Positions 8,903-16,455 are shown, counted from the first letter of the stretch. The stretch: DNA of 64,000 nucleotides from an uncultured Alphaproteobacteria bacterium (GCA_902611475.1 CACLZW010000008.1:1-64000), one strand, 5' to 3'. Notes: generated by a model not told the origin, from the sequence alone. Translations and numbers: made by a program.

Positions 8903-10375
8903 TCAAATCAACTTAGCTTTTAATGCCACTCTATCAACTTTTTTTGCTGGGGTTAGTGGTAACTTTTCTAAAACTATGAATTCTGAGGGAACCTTATAGG
9001 GTAGCATTGTATCCTCACAAAATTTCTTAATGACAGAGATATCTACATTAGTCTTAAGGGTAATGAATGCAACAGGTGTCTCGCCGCTTCGGTCATCCTC
9101 TTTTCCAATAACACAAACGGAAGAAATATTTGATTGAGACATTAATTGTTCTTCTATTTCTCGAGGGAATACATTGAAGCCTTTCACAAATATCACATCT
9201 TTCTTTCTATCTGTTATAGATAGAAATCCTTTGCTATCTAGCAGTCCAATATCACCGGTGTAAATAAATCCATTTCTTAAAGTCGTTTTAGATTCCTTAA
9301 TATTTCCTTCATATTCTAACATCATATGTGGGCCTTTAACTCGAATTTCGCCTATCTGACCAGAGTTCAAAACTCGGCTTCCCGTTTCAATATCGACAAT
9401 TTCAATTATTGTATCAGGAACTGCCTTGCCTGCTGACCCCAGCTTAGTACCATTTTCAACCGTATTTACTGATATAGGAGCAATTTCAGTCATACCATAT
9501 CCCTCATAAATTGGTATTCCCGTTTTTTCTTTCCACATTTTATGAACTGCCAAAGGAAATGGTGCTCCCCCGCCAGGACATACTCTTAAATATGGTATTT
9601 GTCTTTTTTCAAATTTTTCAACAGAGAGTAAAGCTTGATATATAGCTGGGGGACCACCGCCAAAAACTGTAATCTCTTCACTGATAAGTTTTTCAACTAT
9701 AAGCTTTGGATCAAATGCGTCTGGTATAAAAACAGTTCCAGACTTTAAGAGTGGGTTTGTCACACCAGTTAAAAACCCATAAATATGTGTGAATGGTGCC
9801 ACTACCAACCACTTTTCGTTCGAAGTAGTTGGCCATCCCCACTCCATTCGATCAACCATGGAAATTATACATTTATGCGAATGATTAATCTGCTTAGGAA
9901 TACCCGTTGTACCACCAGAAAACAAAATGGCGCCTATTTCCGTACCTTCACATCTAAAATCAGATTCACCCATACTCGACCCTTCTAATTCTAAATAGTC
10001 TTCTATCTTGACTATAATACTTTGGCTTTTTAGACGTTCTTTATCGGAAATGATCACTGATGGCTCTAAATTATCTATCATTTTACTTAAGGCAAGGTCT
10101 GGTAATAAGTAATTTAGTAATGCAGGCCTATTACCGGAAATTAGAATAGCAAAATAAGAGATTAAAAATAAAATAGAGTTTGGAAGAAATATTCCAATTC
10201 GTTCATTATTTATGTTTTTATCAGATATCTCATTTGAAAGTTTAATACAAGCGGCGACAAATTGCTGATAAGTAAATTCGTGATGAGCAGACTTACAATA
10301 TGTTTTGGAAGGATTCCTATTCGCTGCGCAAACTAATAAATCAAGAACAGAAGTATTTGTAAAAGTATTTTTCAT
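8903..10375 (-). CDS. AMP-dependent acyl-CoA synthetase/ligase
   Basis: The adenylate-forming enzyme is about 490 residues from the ATG at 10375; a start at 10411 would add 12 residues with no family match. It shows the nucleotide loop LFSGGTTGIPK, the A5 motif YEGYGMTEIAP, the A7-like YTGDIG, and the terminal hinge region ITDRKKDVIFVKGFNVFPREIEE, followed by PYKVPSEF and LPLTPAKKVDR with the A10 lysine. It activates a carboxylic acid to its CoA ester via acyl-AMP. Fatty acid and aryl acid (4-coumarate-like) substrates both fit the fold. It is the last ordinary chromosomal gene before the island. Confidence 0.85.
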   Translation of the reverse strand: MKNTFTNTSVLDLLVCAANRNPSKTYCKSAHHEFTYQQFVAACIKLSNEISDKNINNERIGIFLPNSILFLISYFAILISGNRPALLNYLLPDLALSKMIDNLEPSVIISDKERLKSQSIIVKIEDYLELEGSSMGESDFRCEGTEIGAILFSGGTTGIPKQINHSHKCIISMVDRMEWGWPTTSNEKWLVVAPFTHIYGFLTGVTNPLLKSGTVFIPDAFDPKLIVEKLISEEITVFGGGPPAIYQALLSVEKFEKRQIPYLRVCPGGGAPFPLAVHKMWKEKTGIPIYEGYGMTEIAPISVNTVENGTKLGSAGKAVPDTIIEIVDIETGSRVLNSGQIGEIRVKGPHMMLEYEGNIKESKTTLRNGFIYTGDIGLLDSKGFLSITDRKKDVIFVKGFNVFPREIEEQLMSQSNISSVCVIGKEDDRSGETPVAFITLKTNVDISVIKKFCEDTMLPYKVPSEFIVLEKLPLTPAKKVDRVALKAKLI

Positions 10376-10852
10376 TATGTAATTAAAAATCAAAAACCAA
10401 CGTGATTTCAATAATTTTTTATCTGTTACTATTTCTTCTTAATAAATGACGATTTATTAGTTTCAAGCAATTAATGTCATAAAAAAAGAATGGTAAGTTA
10501 CGTAATTCCTCACCAAGTCGTTTATCTATCCGAACAAAAAAAGCGATACTGCCATCTTTGCACATTAGATTGTTCAATTAATTCAAAAAAAATATAAAAA
10601 GTTGACAAGAAAAATACATATACCTTACAAAAACTAGCTTTGAGCTTTATGAAAATAAATAAAATTTAGAAAGCTTTAAAGCTTATTAACCTGGCTATAA
10701 AATCAGATAAGCGATAAGGATTAATTATTATATTCAAGCAAGGCTATATCAAGAATTATTGATGGCTCAACTTGAAGATGGGGAACAACTTCAAAAAATA
10801 TAACTTATATCCCTCAGTTGAGATAAATAGAATTTGACTTATTATCTGCTTT
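10376..10852. other. Gene-poor stretch at the outer edge of the island
   Basis: No convincing coding region is visible in these ~475 AT-rich bases between the acyl-CoA ligase start and the first tRNA-Thr fragment. A TTGACA at 10602-10607 could be a -35 box, but I see no good -10 at the right spacing. AGCTTTAAAGCT near 10670 is a small palindrome. A 12-codon frame at 10762 is too short to support. Confidence 0.4.
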
Positions 10853-10854
10853 GT

Positions 10855-10915
10855 GGGGCCCTTGATAGTCTCGAACTCCCAACCCACTGATTACAAATCA
10901 TTTGCTCTACAAGCT
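10855..10915 (-). repeat. Displaced tRNA-Thr 3' half, outer att remnant (attR-like)
   Basis: Read on the minus strand, this stretch follows the tRNA-Thr at 27139-27214 from the D-arm (AGCTTGTAGAGCAA) through the anticodon arm with intact TGT anticodon (GATTTGTAATCAG) and T-arm (GGGAGTTCGAG). The acceptor end has degraded (AAGGGCCCCACA). The 5' part of the tRNA is absent; instead TGATTAGCTTTTCTTGGCTA follows, shared with the copy at 13305. It cannot encode a working tRNA. It marks the outermost recognisable integration boundary. Confidence 0.75.
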
Positions 10916-10980
10916 GTGATTAGCTTTTCTTGGCTACTGTTGTCATAGTCTAACACAAATTTAGCATGAATTAATCACTT

Positions 10981-11055
10981 TTGGTCTACCCCTCCCACGC
11001 ATGTGACAGTGGGGGTACTCACGTAGTATGTTCTCGGAGTGTGCAGCAGATGGGG
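10981..11055 (-). repeat. Repeat R copy 1
   Basis: R is defined here by the core CATCTGCTGCACACTCCAAG followed by an ACATACTACGTG segment and a C-rich tail. This copy reads on the minus strand, with core at 11020-11055. It is near-complete and of the subtype whose tail contains CCCACGCATG and a CCCAC/GTGGG dyad. A single TTGGTCTACC arm motif (10981-10990) adjoins it, and the tRNA-Thr remnant lies just outside. Confidence 0.8.
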
Positions 11056-11143
11056 TGTTTTTTACACAAAAACTGATTTTATTCCTTTGACAAATAGTGA
11101 AACGAACTTAAGTGCTTTGCATACAAATGAAAAAGGGTTTCAG

Positions 11144-11392
11144 ATGGAAGAAAATAATGAAGGCTTTGGCATAGCATTCGTAACGATAATTTTCGTTGCA
11201 TTTATATTACCTTCAATTGTACTTTTGTCGGTTGGAGACACGTGGGACCGATTTATCGATAAGTATGGATCTGCTGTCACAACCGAATGTTGGGAAAATA
11301 GTAAGCATGAAAAGGTTTGTCGAAGTGATAGAAAGTGTAAATTTGGGCGTTTGTTTTGTATAGAAGAAGGTTTCAGATGGCAAGCCGATTAG
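11144..11392 (+). CDS. Small single-pass membrane protein, unknown function
   Basis: I choose the ATG at 11144 (82 residues), preceded by AAAAGGGTTTCAG. The frame extends upstream into repeat R1, which I regard as chance. One strong hydrophobic segment spans residues ~8-28 (GIAFVTIIFVAFILPSIVLL). A short soluble tail follows with four cysteines in two pairs (ECWENSKHEKVC and CKFGRLFC), suggesting a disulfide-bonded or metal-binding external domain. The family is not recognised. The next gene starts inside its 3' end. Confidence 0.5.
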   Translation: MEENNEGFGIAFVTIIFVAFILPSIVLLSVGDTWDRFIDKYGSAVTTECWENSKHEKVCRSDRKCKFGRLFCIEEGFRWQAD

Positions 11393-11652
11393 TATCTGTT
11401 TTGAAAAATATGTTTGGGAAGGCATTTTATTCTAATCTTTGGATTGCTATTTCCTTTGGATTAGTTTCCCAAGTAATTGGATATACAAAATACGAGGGAT
11501 ATTTTGATCTCTATTGGATAATTATAAAAGATGGTTATCTATACCTAAATCTATATCCTAGCATTGATGAGCTAAGTGCTGTTTTATTCATTAGGGTATT
11601 TCTAGCTGTTTTTGTCTTTCTAACTATTAAAGATAAATTAAAAGGTATCTAA
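11377..11652 (+). CDS. Small membrane protein, unknown function
   Basis: The 91-residue product begins at the ATG at 11377, overlapping the previous gene by 16 bases; both genes have the same GGTTTCAGATG start context. Hydrophobic segments fall at ~20-38 (SNLWIAISFGLVSQVIGY) and ~66-85 (LFIRVFLAVFVFLTI), leaving a short basic C-terminus (KDKLKGI). The overlap with the upstream cysteine-rich membrane protein suggests translational coupling and a joint role, but I do not recognise the family. Confidence 0.5.
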   Translation: MASRLVSVLKNMFGKAFYSNLWIAISFGLVSQVIGYTKYEGYFDLYWIIIKDGYLYLNLYPSIDELSAVLFIRVFLAVFVFLTIKDKLKGI

Positions 11653-11680
11653 AATTACACAAGAATTCTTGGGAGATGTA

Positions 11681-11773
11681 ATGGAGTACTTTAAATACAA
11701 GTTAATCGGAGCCTTAATATTGGCTTTTCTATTTTTATCAGCATGTAATGGTGGAGGTGGAAGTGGCTACTGA
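11681..11773 (+). CDS. Tiny lipoprotein (30 residues)
   Basis: GGGAG sits five bases before the ATG. The 30-residue product is almost entirely a lipoprotein signal: MEYFKYKLIGALILAF, lipobox LSAC, then a glycine-rich tail NGGGGSGY. Cleavage at the cysteine would leave a lipidated peptide of only nine residues. Tiny entericidin-like lipoproteins are known in other bacteria; similarity beyond type is not claimed. Its stop overlaps the start of the next small gene. Confidence 0.5.
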   Translation: MEYFKYKLIGALILAFLFLSACNGGGGSGY

Positions 11774-11927
11774 AAAAGCTGTTGAGATAATTGATATATA
11801 TACTCACAATGTGGAGAAGAGATTAGATAGACTAGGAACGTACTTAATCTTTATCATAATACCCTTATTATTAATAATAGCGATGCAACTAGGTGCTTTA
11901 ATTATCTACTTTTTTTATTCTAGCTAG
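11763..11927 (+). CDS. Small tail-anchored membrane protein (54 residues), GTG start
   Basis: The start is GTG at 11763, preceded by GGAGGTGGAA as a strong ribosome binding site that lies inside the tiny lipoprotein gene, so the two genes overlap by 11 bases. An amphipathic N-terminal half (ATEKAVEIIDIYTHNVEKRL) precedes one transmembrane helix, ~residues 27-49 (LIFIIIPLLLIIAMQL onwards). This is the fourth small membrane or exported product in under 800 bases. The function is unknown. Confidence 0.5.
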   Translation: MATEKAVEIIDIYTHNVEKRLDRLGTYLIFIIIPLLLIIAMQLGALIIYFFYSS

Positions 11928-11954
11928 AGTAAGGCATGGGAAATATGAAGTTTA

Positions 11955-11989
11955 CTGGTGGTATGTTCTTGTAGTGTGCAGCAGATGGG
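11955..11989 (-). repeat. Repeat R copy 2 (degenerate)
   Basis: Minus-strand copy with the GTGTGCAGCAGATGGG core end and GTATGTTCTTG retained; the C-rich tail and arm motifs are lost. It lies about 45 bases beyond the stop of the minus-strand pseudogene at 12036-12364, the same 'after the stop' placement seen for several plus-strand genes. Confidence 0.65.
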
Positions 11990-12035
11990 AAGTGGGCCAC
12001 AATGAAGCATATGCTCTCCAAACACGAATAATGTT

Positions 12036-12364
12036 TTATTTCAAAGCAGTTAACATTTTTTGGATTTCTTTTGGGTCTGCAATGGGGTGCTTTATTTTTA
12101 CCGCCATAGTGATAACAAATTCTCCTGCTCCTAATGAGTCTAATTTATCAATGATAGCTTGTTCACTCTCAGCACACCAATTGCAAAAAAAGAAATCTGC
12201 TTTCCCTATAAACATTTGAATCACTCTAGCTTTTTCATGGAAAGGGTTTTGTGGGTCATTCATTCTATCGACCCACATATCATTTGTTCTACCTTTAATT
12301 CTCTTTAGAAATTCTTTTTTTTCTCATCAGAATGATAAGTATGAGTAGCTAGATAATAATCCAT
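12036..12364 (-). pseudogene. Frameshifted paralogue of the 19073 gene (unknown family)
   Basis: From the ATG at 12364 the minus strand reads MDYYLATHTYHSDE, then a run of eight A's shifts the frame. After it the paralogous frame continues as FLKRIKGRTNDMWVDRMNDP and on to the stop at 12036. The intact relative at 19073-19402 shares most residues (for example IGKADFFFC, AESEQAIIDKL). One missing A in the homopolymer explains the break, so this is a recent pseudogene, or slippage could still give some product. The family was not recognised. Confidence 0.7.
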
Positions 12365-12564
12365 GAATTTTTCTTTATGCGTTTTTTATAGTTTACGAGA
12401 AACATGTCACAAATCAATGTTCTACAGCATATTCACCACAATTAGCTTCTATTTCAGTATTGCCTGAATAACGTTACGAGTTTCATTGAGTTGCAGATTT
12501 TTAATATGGGTATATTATAAAGATCTTCTTTATTATATGAAAAGCCGTGAGGGAGTGACAAAAC

Positions 12565-12942
12565 ATGAGATTTACATTTTTAATTTTGGTTTCTTTATTT
12601 CTAGTAAGTTGCGGAAGTTTGACTAGAGGAGGAAAAGAGGTACTTGAAATCAAGACTAACCCCTCTGGAGCTAGAGTAGAAACTTCAAACAATATGATGT
12701 GCTCTAGTACTCCTTGTGGTCTAAAAATGTCCAGAAAAAGTGAGATACAGGTAAAAATCACTAAAAAGGGATGTAAGCCCGTTACTGTAAGTGTAACAAA
12801 TCAAGTCGCAAATGCTGGAGCAGCATCTATGGCAGGAAATGTAATACTTGGAGGAGTTATTGGAGCTGGAGTAGATGTTTACACAGGTGCCTCAAAGGAG
12901 CTCAAGCCTAACCCTGTTGACGTTAGCTTGGAATGTCGATAA
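12565..12942 (+). CDS. Small lipoprotein with PEGA-like domain
   Basis: The 125-residue protein has a lipoprotein signal (MRFTFLILVSLFLVSCGS, lipobox LVSC, predicted cleavage before Cys16). A short beta-rich domain follows: EIKTNPSGARVETSNN, SSTPCGLKM, VKITKKGCKPVTV. The NPSGA-V start and TPC-turn resemble the PEGA domain found in surface and lipoproteins. A small hydrophobic glycine-rich stretch (AGNVILGGVIGAGVDVYTG) near residue 90 may be a membrane-associated or glycine-zipper element. GAGGGAG upstream serves as ribosome binding site. The function is unknown. Confidence 0.6.
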   Translation: MRFTFLILVSLFLVSCGSLTRGGKEVLEIKTNPSGARVETSNNMMCSSTPCGLKMSRKSEIQVKITKKGCKPVTVSVTNQVANAGAASMAGNVILGGVIGAGVDVYTGASKELKPNPVDVSLECR

Positions 12943-12986
12943 GCATCATAAACCCAACTAGGTGTAACTCTAAGCTCTGTTATTAG

Positions 12987-13060
12987 CAGGATTGTGCCTA
13001 GTGTTGTTACGGATATCATCATACCTCTGTGTAATAGGCTTTAGTGCTTTTACGAGCGAG
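12987..13060 (-). repeat. Degenerate copy of the 19498-19570 microprotein-start repeat
   Basis: About 74 bases align with 19498-19570 (CAGGATTGTGCCTA..., ...GCTTTTAC.AG.GAG). On the minus strand it would start a peptide MMISVTTLGTILLITEL at 13022, related to MIIFVATLGTILILTKL at 19533. Downstream the two diverge and the frame here runs into the antisense of the PEGA-like gene. I read it as a decayed copy of the microprotein gene. Confidence 0.55.
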
Positions 13061-13241
13061 CGGGAACGACTTTTAAGTGCCACCGTCATGTTAAAACAAG
13101 GATAATCTAAAAAACGTATTGGTATCATATTACTAGGCAATATATTCGTTTCGTAGCACGATAGTCAGTGCCACCAGACTGCCACCAGAAACCCAACAAA
13201 CACAGCGCGTTAGATCAATTATTTTCTAAGTTATTGATTTT

Positions 13242-13304
13242 GTGGTACCCCAGAGAGACTCAAACTCCCGACCCACTGATTACAAATCAGTTGCTCTACC
13301 AGCT
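13242..13304 (-). repeat. Displaced tRNA-Thr 3' half, inner att remnant (attR-like)
   Basis: Minus-strand match to tRNA-Thr from AGCTGGTAGAGCAA through ACTGATTTGTAATCAGT and GGGTCGGGAG to the acceptor end, with a few changes (TTTGAG for TTCGAG, GGGGTACCAC for GGGGGCACCAC). It is much better preserved than the copy at 10855, implying a younger integration. Beyond the D-arm it switches to ATGATTAGCTTTTCTTGGCT, also found at the outer copy, so this is the shared element arm. Confidence 0.8.
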
Positions 13305-13370
13305 ATGATTAGCTTTTCTTGGCTACTATAAATTTAGCTTATCACAGATTTGAGCTTAAATTAAACTCTT

Positions 13371-13447
13371 TTGGTCTACCGTTTGGTCTACCCCTCTACC
13401 AGACCACTAGGAGTGTGCACGTATTATATTCTTGGTGTGCTGCAGAT
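13371..13447 (-). repeat. Repeat R copy 3 with 12-bp-period arm motifs
   Basis: Two TTGGTCTACC motifs at 13371-13380 and 13383-13392 (12-base period) precede a minus-strand R of the CCAGACCACT subtype with some changes (TAGGAGTGTGCACG, TATTATATTC). Together with the adjacent tRNA fragment it forms a complete right-end structure: tRNA 3' half, spacer, arm motifs, R. Confidence 0.75.
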
Positions 13448-13589
13448 AAATTCTCTACCTACCGGAAAAGTTTCGAAGATACAATGCTAATTTATATGCT
13501 CTATCTGAAAATTTTTTCAAAAATTGACCACAAGATTTAAATTTGTTTAAATAATTCACATATGAAACTTTATAAGGGAGGAACATTAA

Positions 13590-13898
13590 ATGTTGCAGGT
13601 CTCAAAATGGGAAATGAAAAGTGGCGCTAGTAGAGATGACTTTGGTGTAGCAGCATTGAATTTTTGTAAAAATGCTAAATCTAATTCAGGTGTTAGCGAC
13701 GCAAAGTTTTATTGGCAAAATCCTAATGTAGTGGCAATTATAGTAGAGCATGATGGCTCATGGGGACCGAACGTAGAGCCCTCAGGTCAAACAATGAAGA
13801 CATTTTTCGACTTAGCTGACCTGTCTACCTGCACAATGGATGAGCCATGGATTGAGGCTGGTTTGGGTCACAAGAGAACCCAAAAGATTTCAAGCTAA
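13590..13898 (+). CDS. Unknown 102-residue soluble protein
   Basis: A strong ribosome binding site (AAGGGAGGAAC) precedes the ATG. The product starts MLQVSKWEMKSGASRDDFGV and shows an alternating pattern (AKFYWQNPNVVAIIVEH, then a Trp-Gly stretch). This could be an alpha/beta ferredoxin-like barrel of the small monooxygenase type, but no motif supports this firmly. No signal or membrane segment is evident. It is the first cargo gene inside the inner integration. Confidence 0.5.
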   Translation: MLQVSKWEMKSGASRDDFGVAALNFCKNAKSNSGVSDAKFYWQNPNVVAIIVEHDGSWGPNVEPSGQTMKTFFDLADLSTCTMDEPWIEAGLGHKRTQKISS

Positions 13899-13980
13899 AA
13901 TTGGTGGTGGCATTTTTTTATTTGTGAAATATACAAAATGTCGCATTTGATAATCTGAAAACTAATGCTATTTCGATGAT

Positions 13981-14169
13981 ATGTGTGTAATGACAAGTTT
14001 AATGTTTCTCGGCATGTTGGGATATCTTGGCTTCAAAGGAGCGACGTGGATTGTGAAAACTGTTTACCAAAACAGAACATCAATCTCTAACAATATCTAC
14101 CAAGCCTACAATCTACCTGAGATGTTGTATCAGCGTTTTAGAGTAGATGGAAAAAGAGACTACAGATAA
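13981..14169 (+). CDS. Possible small membrane protein (62 residues)
   Basis: The frame encodes one hydrophobic stretch (MTSLMFLGMLGYLGFKGATW) followed by a polar tail ending in FRVDGKRDYR. There is no clear ribosome binding site, and the start could be ATG 13981 or 13990. It ends 10 bases before the convergent NTF2-like operon. I list it as possible only. Confidence 0.3.
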   Translation: MCVMTSLMFLGMLGYLGFKGATWIVKTVYQNRTSISNNIYQAYNLPEMLYQRFRVDGKRDYR

Positions 14170-14179
14170 AACAGAGGAT

Positions 14180-14503
14180 TTAGCTTACTGCTAATCTATT
14201 GACTAACTGTCTCCATGGCTTACCCTCTCTGAAGTGGGTTGTACTTACAGGTGTTCTTTCAATACCTTCCATAATGTACCTGCCTTGGTGAACCATAACA
14301 TTCTCATCTTCGTATAGTAGTTTTATGTTTGGAATAGAGTAATAATCTTCTTCTTCAAACAATCGCTTTGTATCTTTGAGCCACTCCTCCCGTGTTTCCA
14401 TTTCGTAATCTACTACAAATAAAAAGTCTGGATGAAGCCACTCCTCCATCCCTTTAATGTCTTTTTCTTCAATAAGCTTAATCATTTTATCAAAGTTACT
14501 CAT
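14180..14503 (-). CDS. NTF2/SnoaL-like small protein, paralogue 1 (last in operon)
   Basis: The 107-residue protein has the pattern of the NTF2-like fold: a helical N-terminus (MIKLIEEKDIKGMEEWLHPDF) leads to strands FLFVVDYEMETREEW, LLYEDENVMVHQGRY and a terminal PWRQLVNRL. It is clearly paralogous to the next two genes and to the gene at 24279 (shared EEWLH-DF, Y/HEDE, W-R). Its ATG overlaps the stop of the upstream gene by four bases. Catalytic residues cannot be assigned; such proteins may be small enzymes or binding proteins. Confidence 0.65.
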   Translation of the reverse strand: MSNFDKMIKLIEEKDIKGMEEWLHPDFLFVVDYEMETREEWLKDTKRLFEEEDYYSIPNIKLLYEDENVMVHQGRYIMEGIERTPVSTTHFREGKPWRQLVNRLAVS

Positions 14504-14841
14504 AAGGCATCCTGTATCTTTGTTCCTTTTTCAATACTCCTCCAAAACTTACCCTCCTCATTTAAAAGGATAGTTCCTGTTATACGTAATATTCCACCAT
14601 TTTCTTCCTTTTCTAATCTGGTGTAATTTACTACGTCCTCATCTTCATATAGACATTCCTCTTCAAAAAATCTGTCTCTAACGATATTCGTTTGAAAAAG
14701 CTCACTCATCTGCTTCAGGAAGTCATCTTTAGTCCACATCTTCATCTCATAAATCCAAAGATAGTCATCAGCTACACTCGCTTCAAGAAGCGTCATATCT
14801 TTTTGATGAAGTATCCGTATCATTTTTTCATATCCCGTCAT
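14500..14841 (-). CDS. NTF2/SnoaL-like small protein, paralogue 2
   Basis: The 113-residue middle member of the three-gene operon starts MTGYEKMIRILHQKDMTLLE. It shares the layout of its neighbours: helix, a tryptophan strand (YLWIYEMKMWTKDDFLKQM), an acidic CLYEDEDVV strand, and a C-terminal KFWRSI. It overlaps both neighbours by four bases (ATGA), so translation of the three is likely coupled. The sequence identity is low enough that separate functions are plausible. Confidence 0.65.
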   Translation of the reverse strand: MTGYEKMIRILHQKDMTLLEASVADDYLWIYEMKMWTKDDFLKQMSELFQTNIVRDRFFEEECLYEDEDVVNYTRLEKEENGGILRITGTILLNEEGKFWRSIEKGTKIQDAL

Positions 14842-15191
14842 GGTATCTTCTCCACATCTTTTCCAACTTCTTTTTTATTAAGCATTGCTCTCCAGACTTT
14901 TTTATCTTTGTATGCTTCATAAGTGGTAGTAATCCATCGCTTTCCTTGGTGGTCATCAAATAAATCTTGCCAGACAAGGGAATCTTCATTCTCTACTACG
15001 CATTTAAAATCTAAAAAAATTAACTTGTTAGCGCCTTCAAGGTCTTCTCGTGCATATTCAATATATTCTTCTCTACTTACCAGGCCCTCTTCTCGAATAT
15101 ACATGAAATCTTCGTGTAACTGATTTATCGCTGATTCATAGTCTCTATTTTTAAGAATATTAATTCTCAGTTCATACTTGCTAGACATCAT
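14838..15191 (-). CDS. NTF2/SnoaL-like small protein, paralogue 3 (first in operon)
   Basis: The 117-residue protein begins MMSSKYELRINILKNRDYES, followed by INQLHEDFMYIREEGLVSREEYIEYAREDL. This closely parallels the 24279 paralogue (WLHDDFMYIKETALMDREDH). A VVENEDSLVWQDLF strand and KKVWRAML close the fold. It is the promoter-proximal gene of a minus-strand operon covering 14180-15191. The start could be either of two adjacent ATGs. The function is unknown. Confidence 0.65.
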   Translation of the reverse strand: MMSSKYELRINILKNRDYESAINQLHEDFMYIREEGLVSREEYIEYAREDLEGANKLIFLDFKCVVENEDSLVWQDLFDDHQGKRWITTTYEAYKDKKVWRAMLNKKEVGKDVEKIP

Positions 15192-15697
15192 ACTTTAACC
15201 TGTGATTTCAATTAACATTATCGAGGATAGACAAACTTGAGGTTCACTCTAACCATCTATGGTTTCGTCCTCTTTAACAAAGAATAATTAGTTTACCATA
15301 GTCGAGGTCAAATTTGGTTCCCTCTCCATATGACTTCTCCAACTTTTCTTTAATATTTTTCAATTTTAACTGCTCCTTTTTTATGTATGTTTTCTTTCAG
15401 GGAGATAGATAAACAATCTAGTCTAATGTGTAAATTCATAAATCTGAAAAAAAAAATTTTTACTATATACTTTAAGCTATACACGCCCCCATTCTTCTAC
15501 AAATTTTCCTCAGCAACAGAAAATAACCAACAGTACAGCTTTACTTAAAAAGATGGTTAAAAATTTTTCACCTAAACGTCATCAATATTTAACATTCAAT
15601 AAATAAAACAGTGTGAATGTGTTTCGTATTGTTCCCTTAAAACTGGGCCGTTTTAAGCAGACGGCCCTTTTCTTTTTTTGACGCATTAAAGTAACTT
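15192..15697. other. Gene-free stretch upstream of the NTF2-like operon
   Basis: No supported coding region. The right part ends in a strong plus-strand terminator (15644-15679) with no plus-strand gene before it, so an sRNA or a lost gene may have occupied 15460-15640. TATACT and TATACA near 15463-15482 are possible promoter elements but isolated. Confidence 0.4.
15644..15679 (+). terminator. Rho-independent terminator
   Basis: GGGCCGT (15644-15650) and ACGGCCC (15660-15666) form a seven-pair GC-rich stem with a nine-base loop, followed directly by TTTTCTTTTTTTG. The U-tract is on the plus-strand side. No coding region lies upstream on the plus strand within 1.4 kb, making it an orphan. Confidence 0.75.
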
Positions 15698-15762
15698 ACC
15701 ATCTGCTGCACACCCCAAGAGCACACTACGTGAATACCCCCAGTGGTCTGGTAAGGGGTTTA
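15698..15762 (+). repeat. Repeat R copy 4
   Basis: Plus-strand R: ACCATCTGCTGCACACCCC, then ACACTACGTGAATACCCCC and AGTGGTCTGGTAAGGGG, the CCAG/CTGG dyad subtype. It lies 90 bases upstream of bioY and shortly after the orphan terminator. Confidence 0.8.
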
Positions 15763-15851
15763 CAAATATTTGCTTAAATTAGCATTGCCATAACTGCGAT
15801 ATATGATTAAAAATAGAATAGAAAAAGTATATACTTCATAGGAGATTAAGC

Positions 15852-16400
15852 ATGTCAAACTTGACGGCCATCAAAGCAGTTAGTAGCAATAAAATTACCG
15901 TTTTTTTTCTTGGTATAGTCTTACTGGCTATTTCAAGTAAAATTGCGATACCTTTCTACCCTGTACCAATGACCCTCCAAACTTTAGTGATTTATTTAAT
16001 TGCTGGTTCTATGGGAATACTTGGATTTTACTCAACAACTTCATATATCGTTATAGGGTTGCTTGGTGCCCCAATTTTTGCTGCTGGAGGTGGACCAGCC
16101 TACATAGCATCTCCGACATTTGGGTTTCTTTACGGGATGGTCATATCTTCTTTCTTCATCGCATTTCTTTTAAATAATATCTTTAAAAAAGATATATTTG
16201 GTATCACACTCTCAGTTTTTATTGGTGCCACCATAATATTTGTTTGTGGAGTGTTGCATCTTTCTGCGTTTATAGGACTTGATAAAGCAATGCAAGCAGG
16301 TTTGTTTCCTTTCATTTACAGTGAGGGTTTGAAAATTTTGATAGCTATTTGCGCTATACATTTCCTTCAAAACAAAAAAATATTTATTAGAGATAAATAA
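15852..16400 (+). CDS. bioY: BioY-family biotin transporter substrate-binding component
   Basis: The 182-residue integral membrane protein has the diagnostic BioY N-terminus IAIPFYPVPMTLQTLVIYL and the glycine-rich loop LGAPIFAAGGGPAYIASPTFGFLYG, with about six hydrophobic segments. BioY is the S-component of ECF biotin importers and in some bacteria works alone. No ecfA/T genes are nearby. AGGAG precedes the ATG. A copy of repeat R begins 12 bases after the stop, so the gene looks like one R-bounded cargo unit between 15762 and 16413. This is a biotin-scavenging trait on a mobile island. Confidence 0.88.
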   Translation: MSNLTAIKAVSSNKITVFFLGIVLLAISSKIAIPFYPVPMTLQTLVIYLIAGSMGILGFYSTTSYIVIGLLGAPIFAAGGGPAYIASPTFGFLYGMVISSFFIAFLLNNIFKKDIFGITLSVFIGATIIFVCGVLHLSAFIGLDKAMQAGLFPFIYSEGLKILIAICAIHFLQNKKIFIRDK

Positions 16401-16412
16401 AATTCGATTTAA

Positions 16413-16455
16413 CACCCCATCTGCTGCACAATCTTAGAATAGCATACGTGTGGGA
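16413..16455 (+). repeat. Repeat R copy 5
   Basis: CACCCCATCTGCTGCACA is retained, after which the copy diverges (ATCTTAGAATAGCATACGTG). It starts 12 bases past the bioY stop. Confidence 0.7.

Noticed and set aside
11039-11143. N-terminal extension of the 11144 gene starting at GTG inside repeat R1
   Set aside because: The extension is encoded by the repeat itself (the same MCSRW appears at R2), has no ribosome binding site, and a better start lies at 11144.
12365-12500. Short minus-strand coding remnant (NTEIEANCGEYAVEH)
   Set aside because: Protein-like but only about 17 codons between stops, with no start or homologue in the window.
13319-13540. 73-residue frame across the attR/R3 region
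   Set aside because: It is made of the element arm and repeat R3 and has no ribosome binding site or protein-like pattern.
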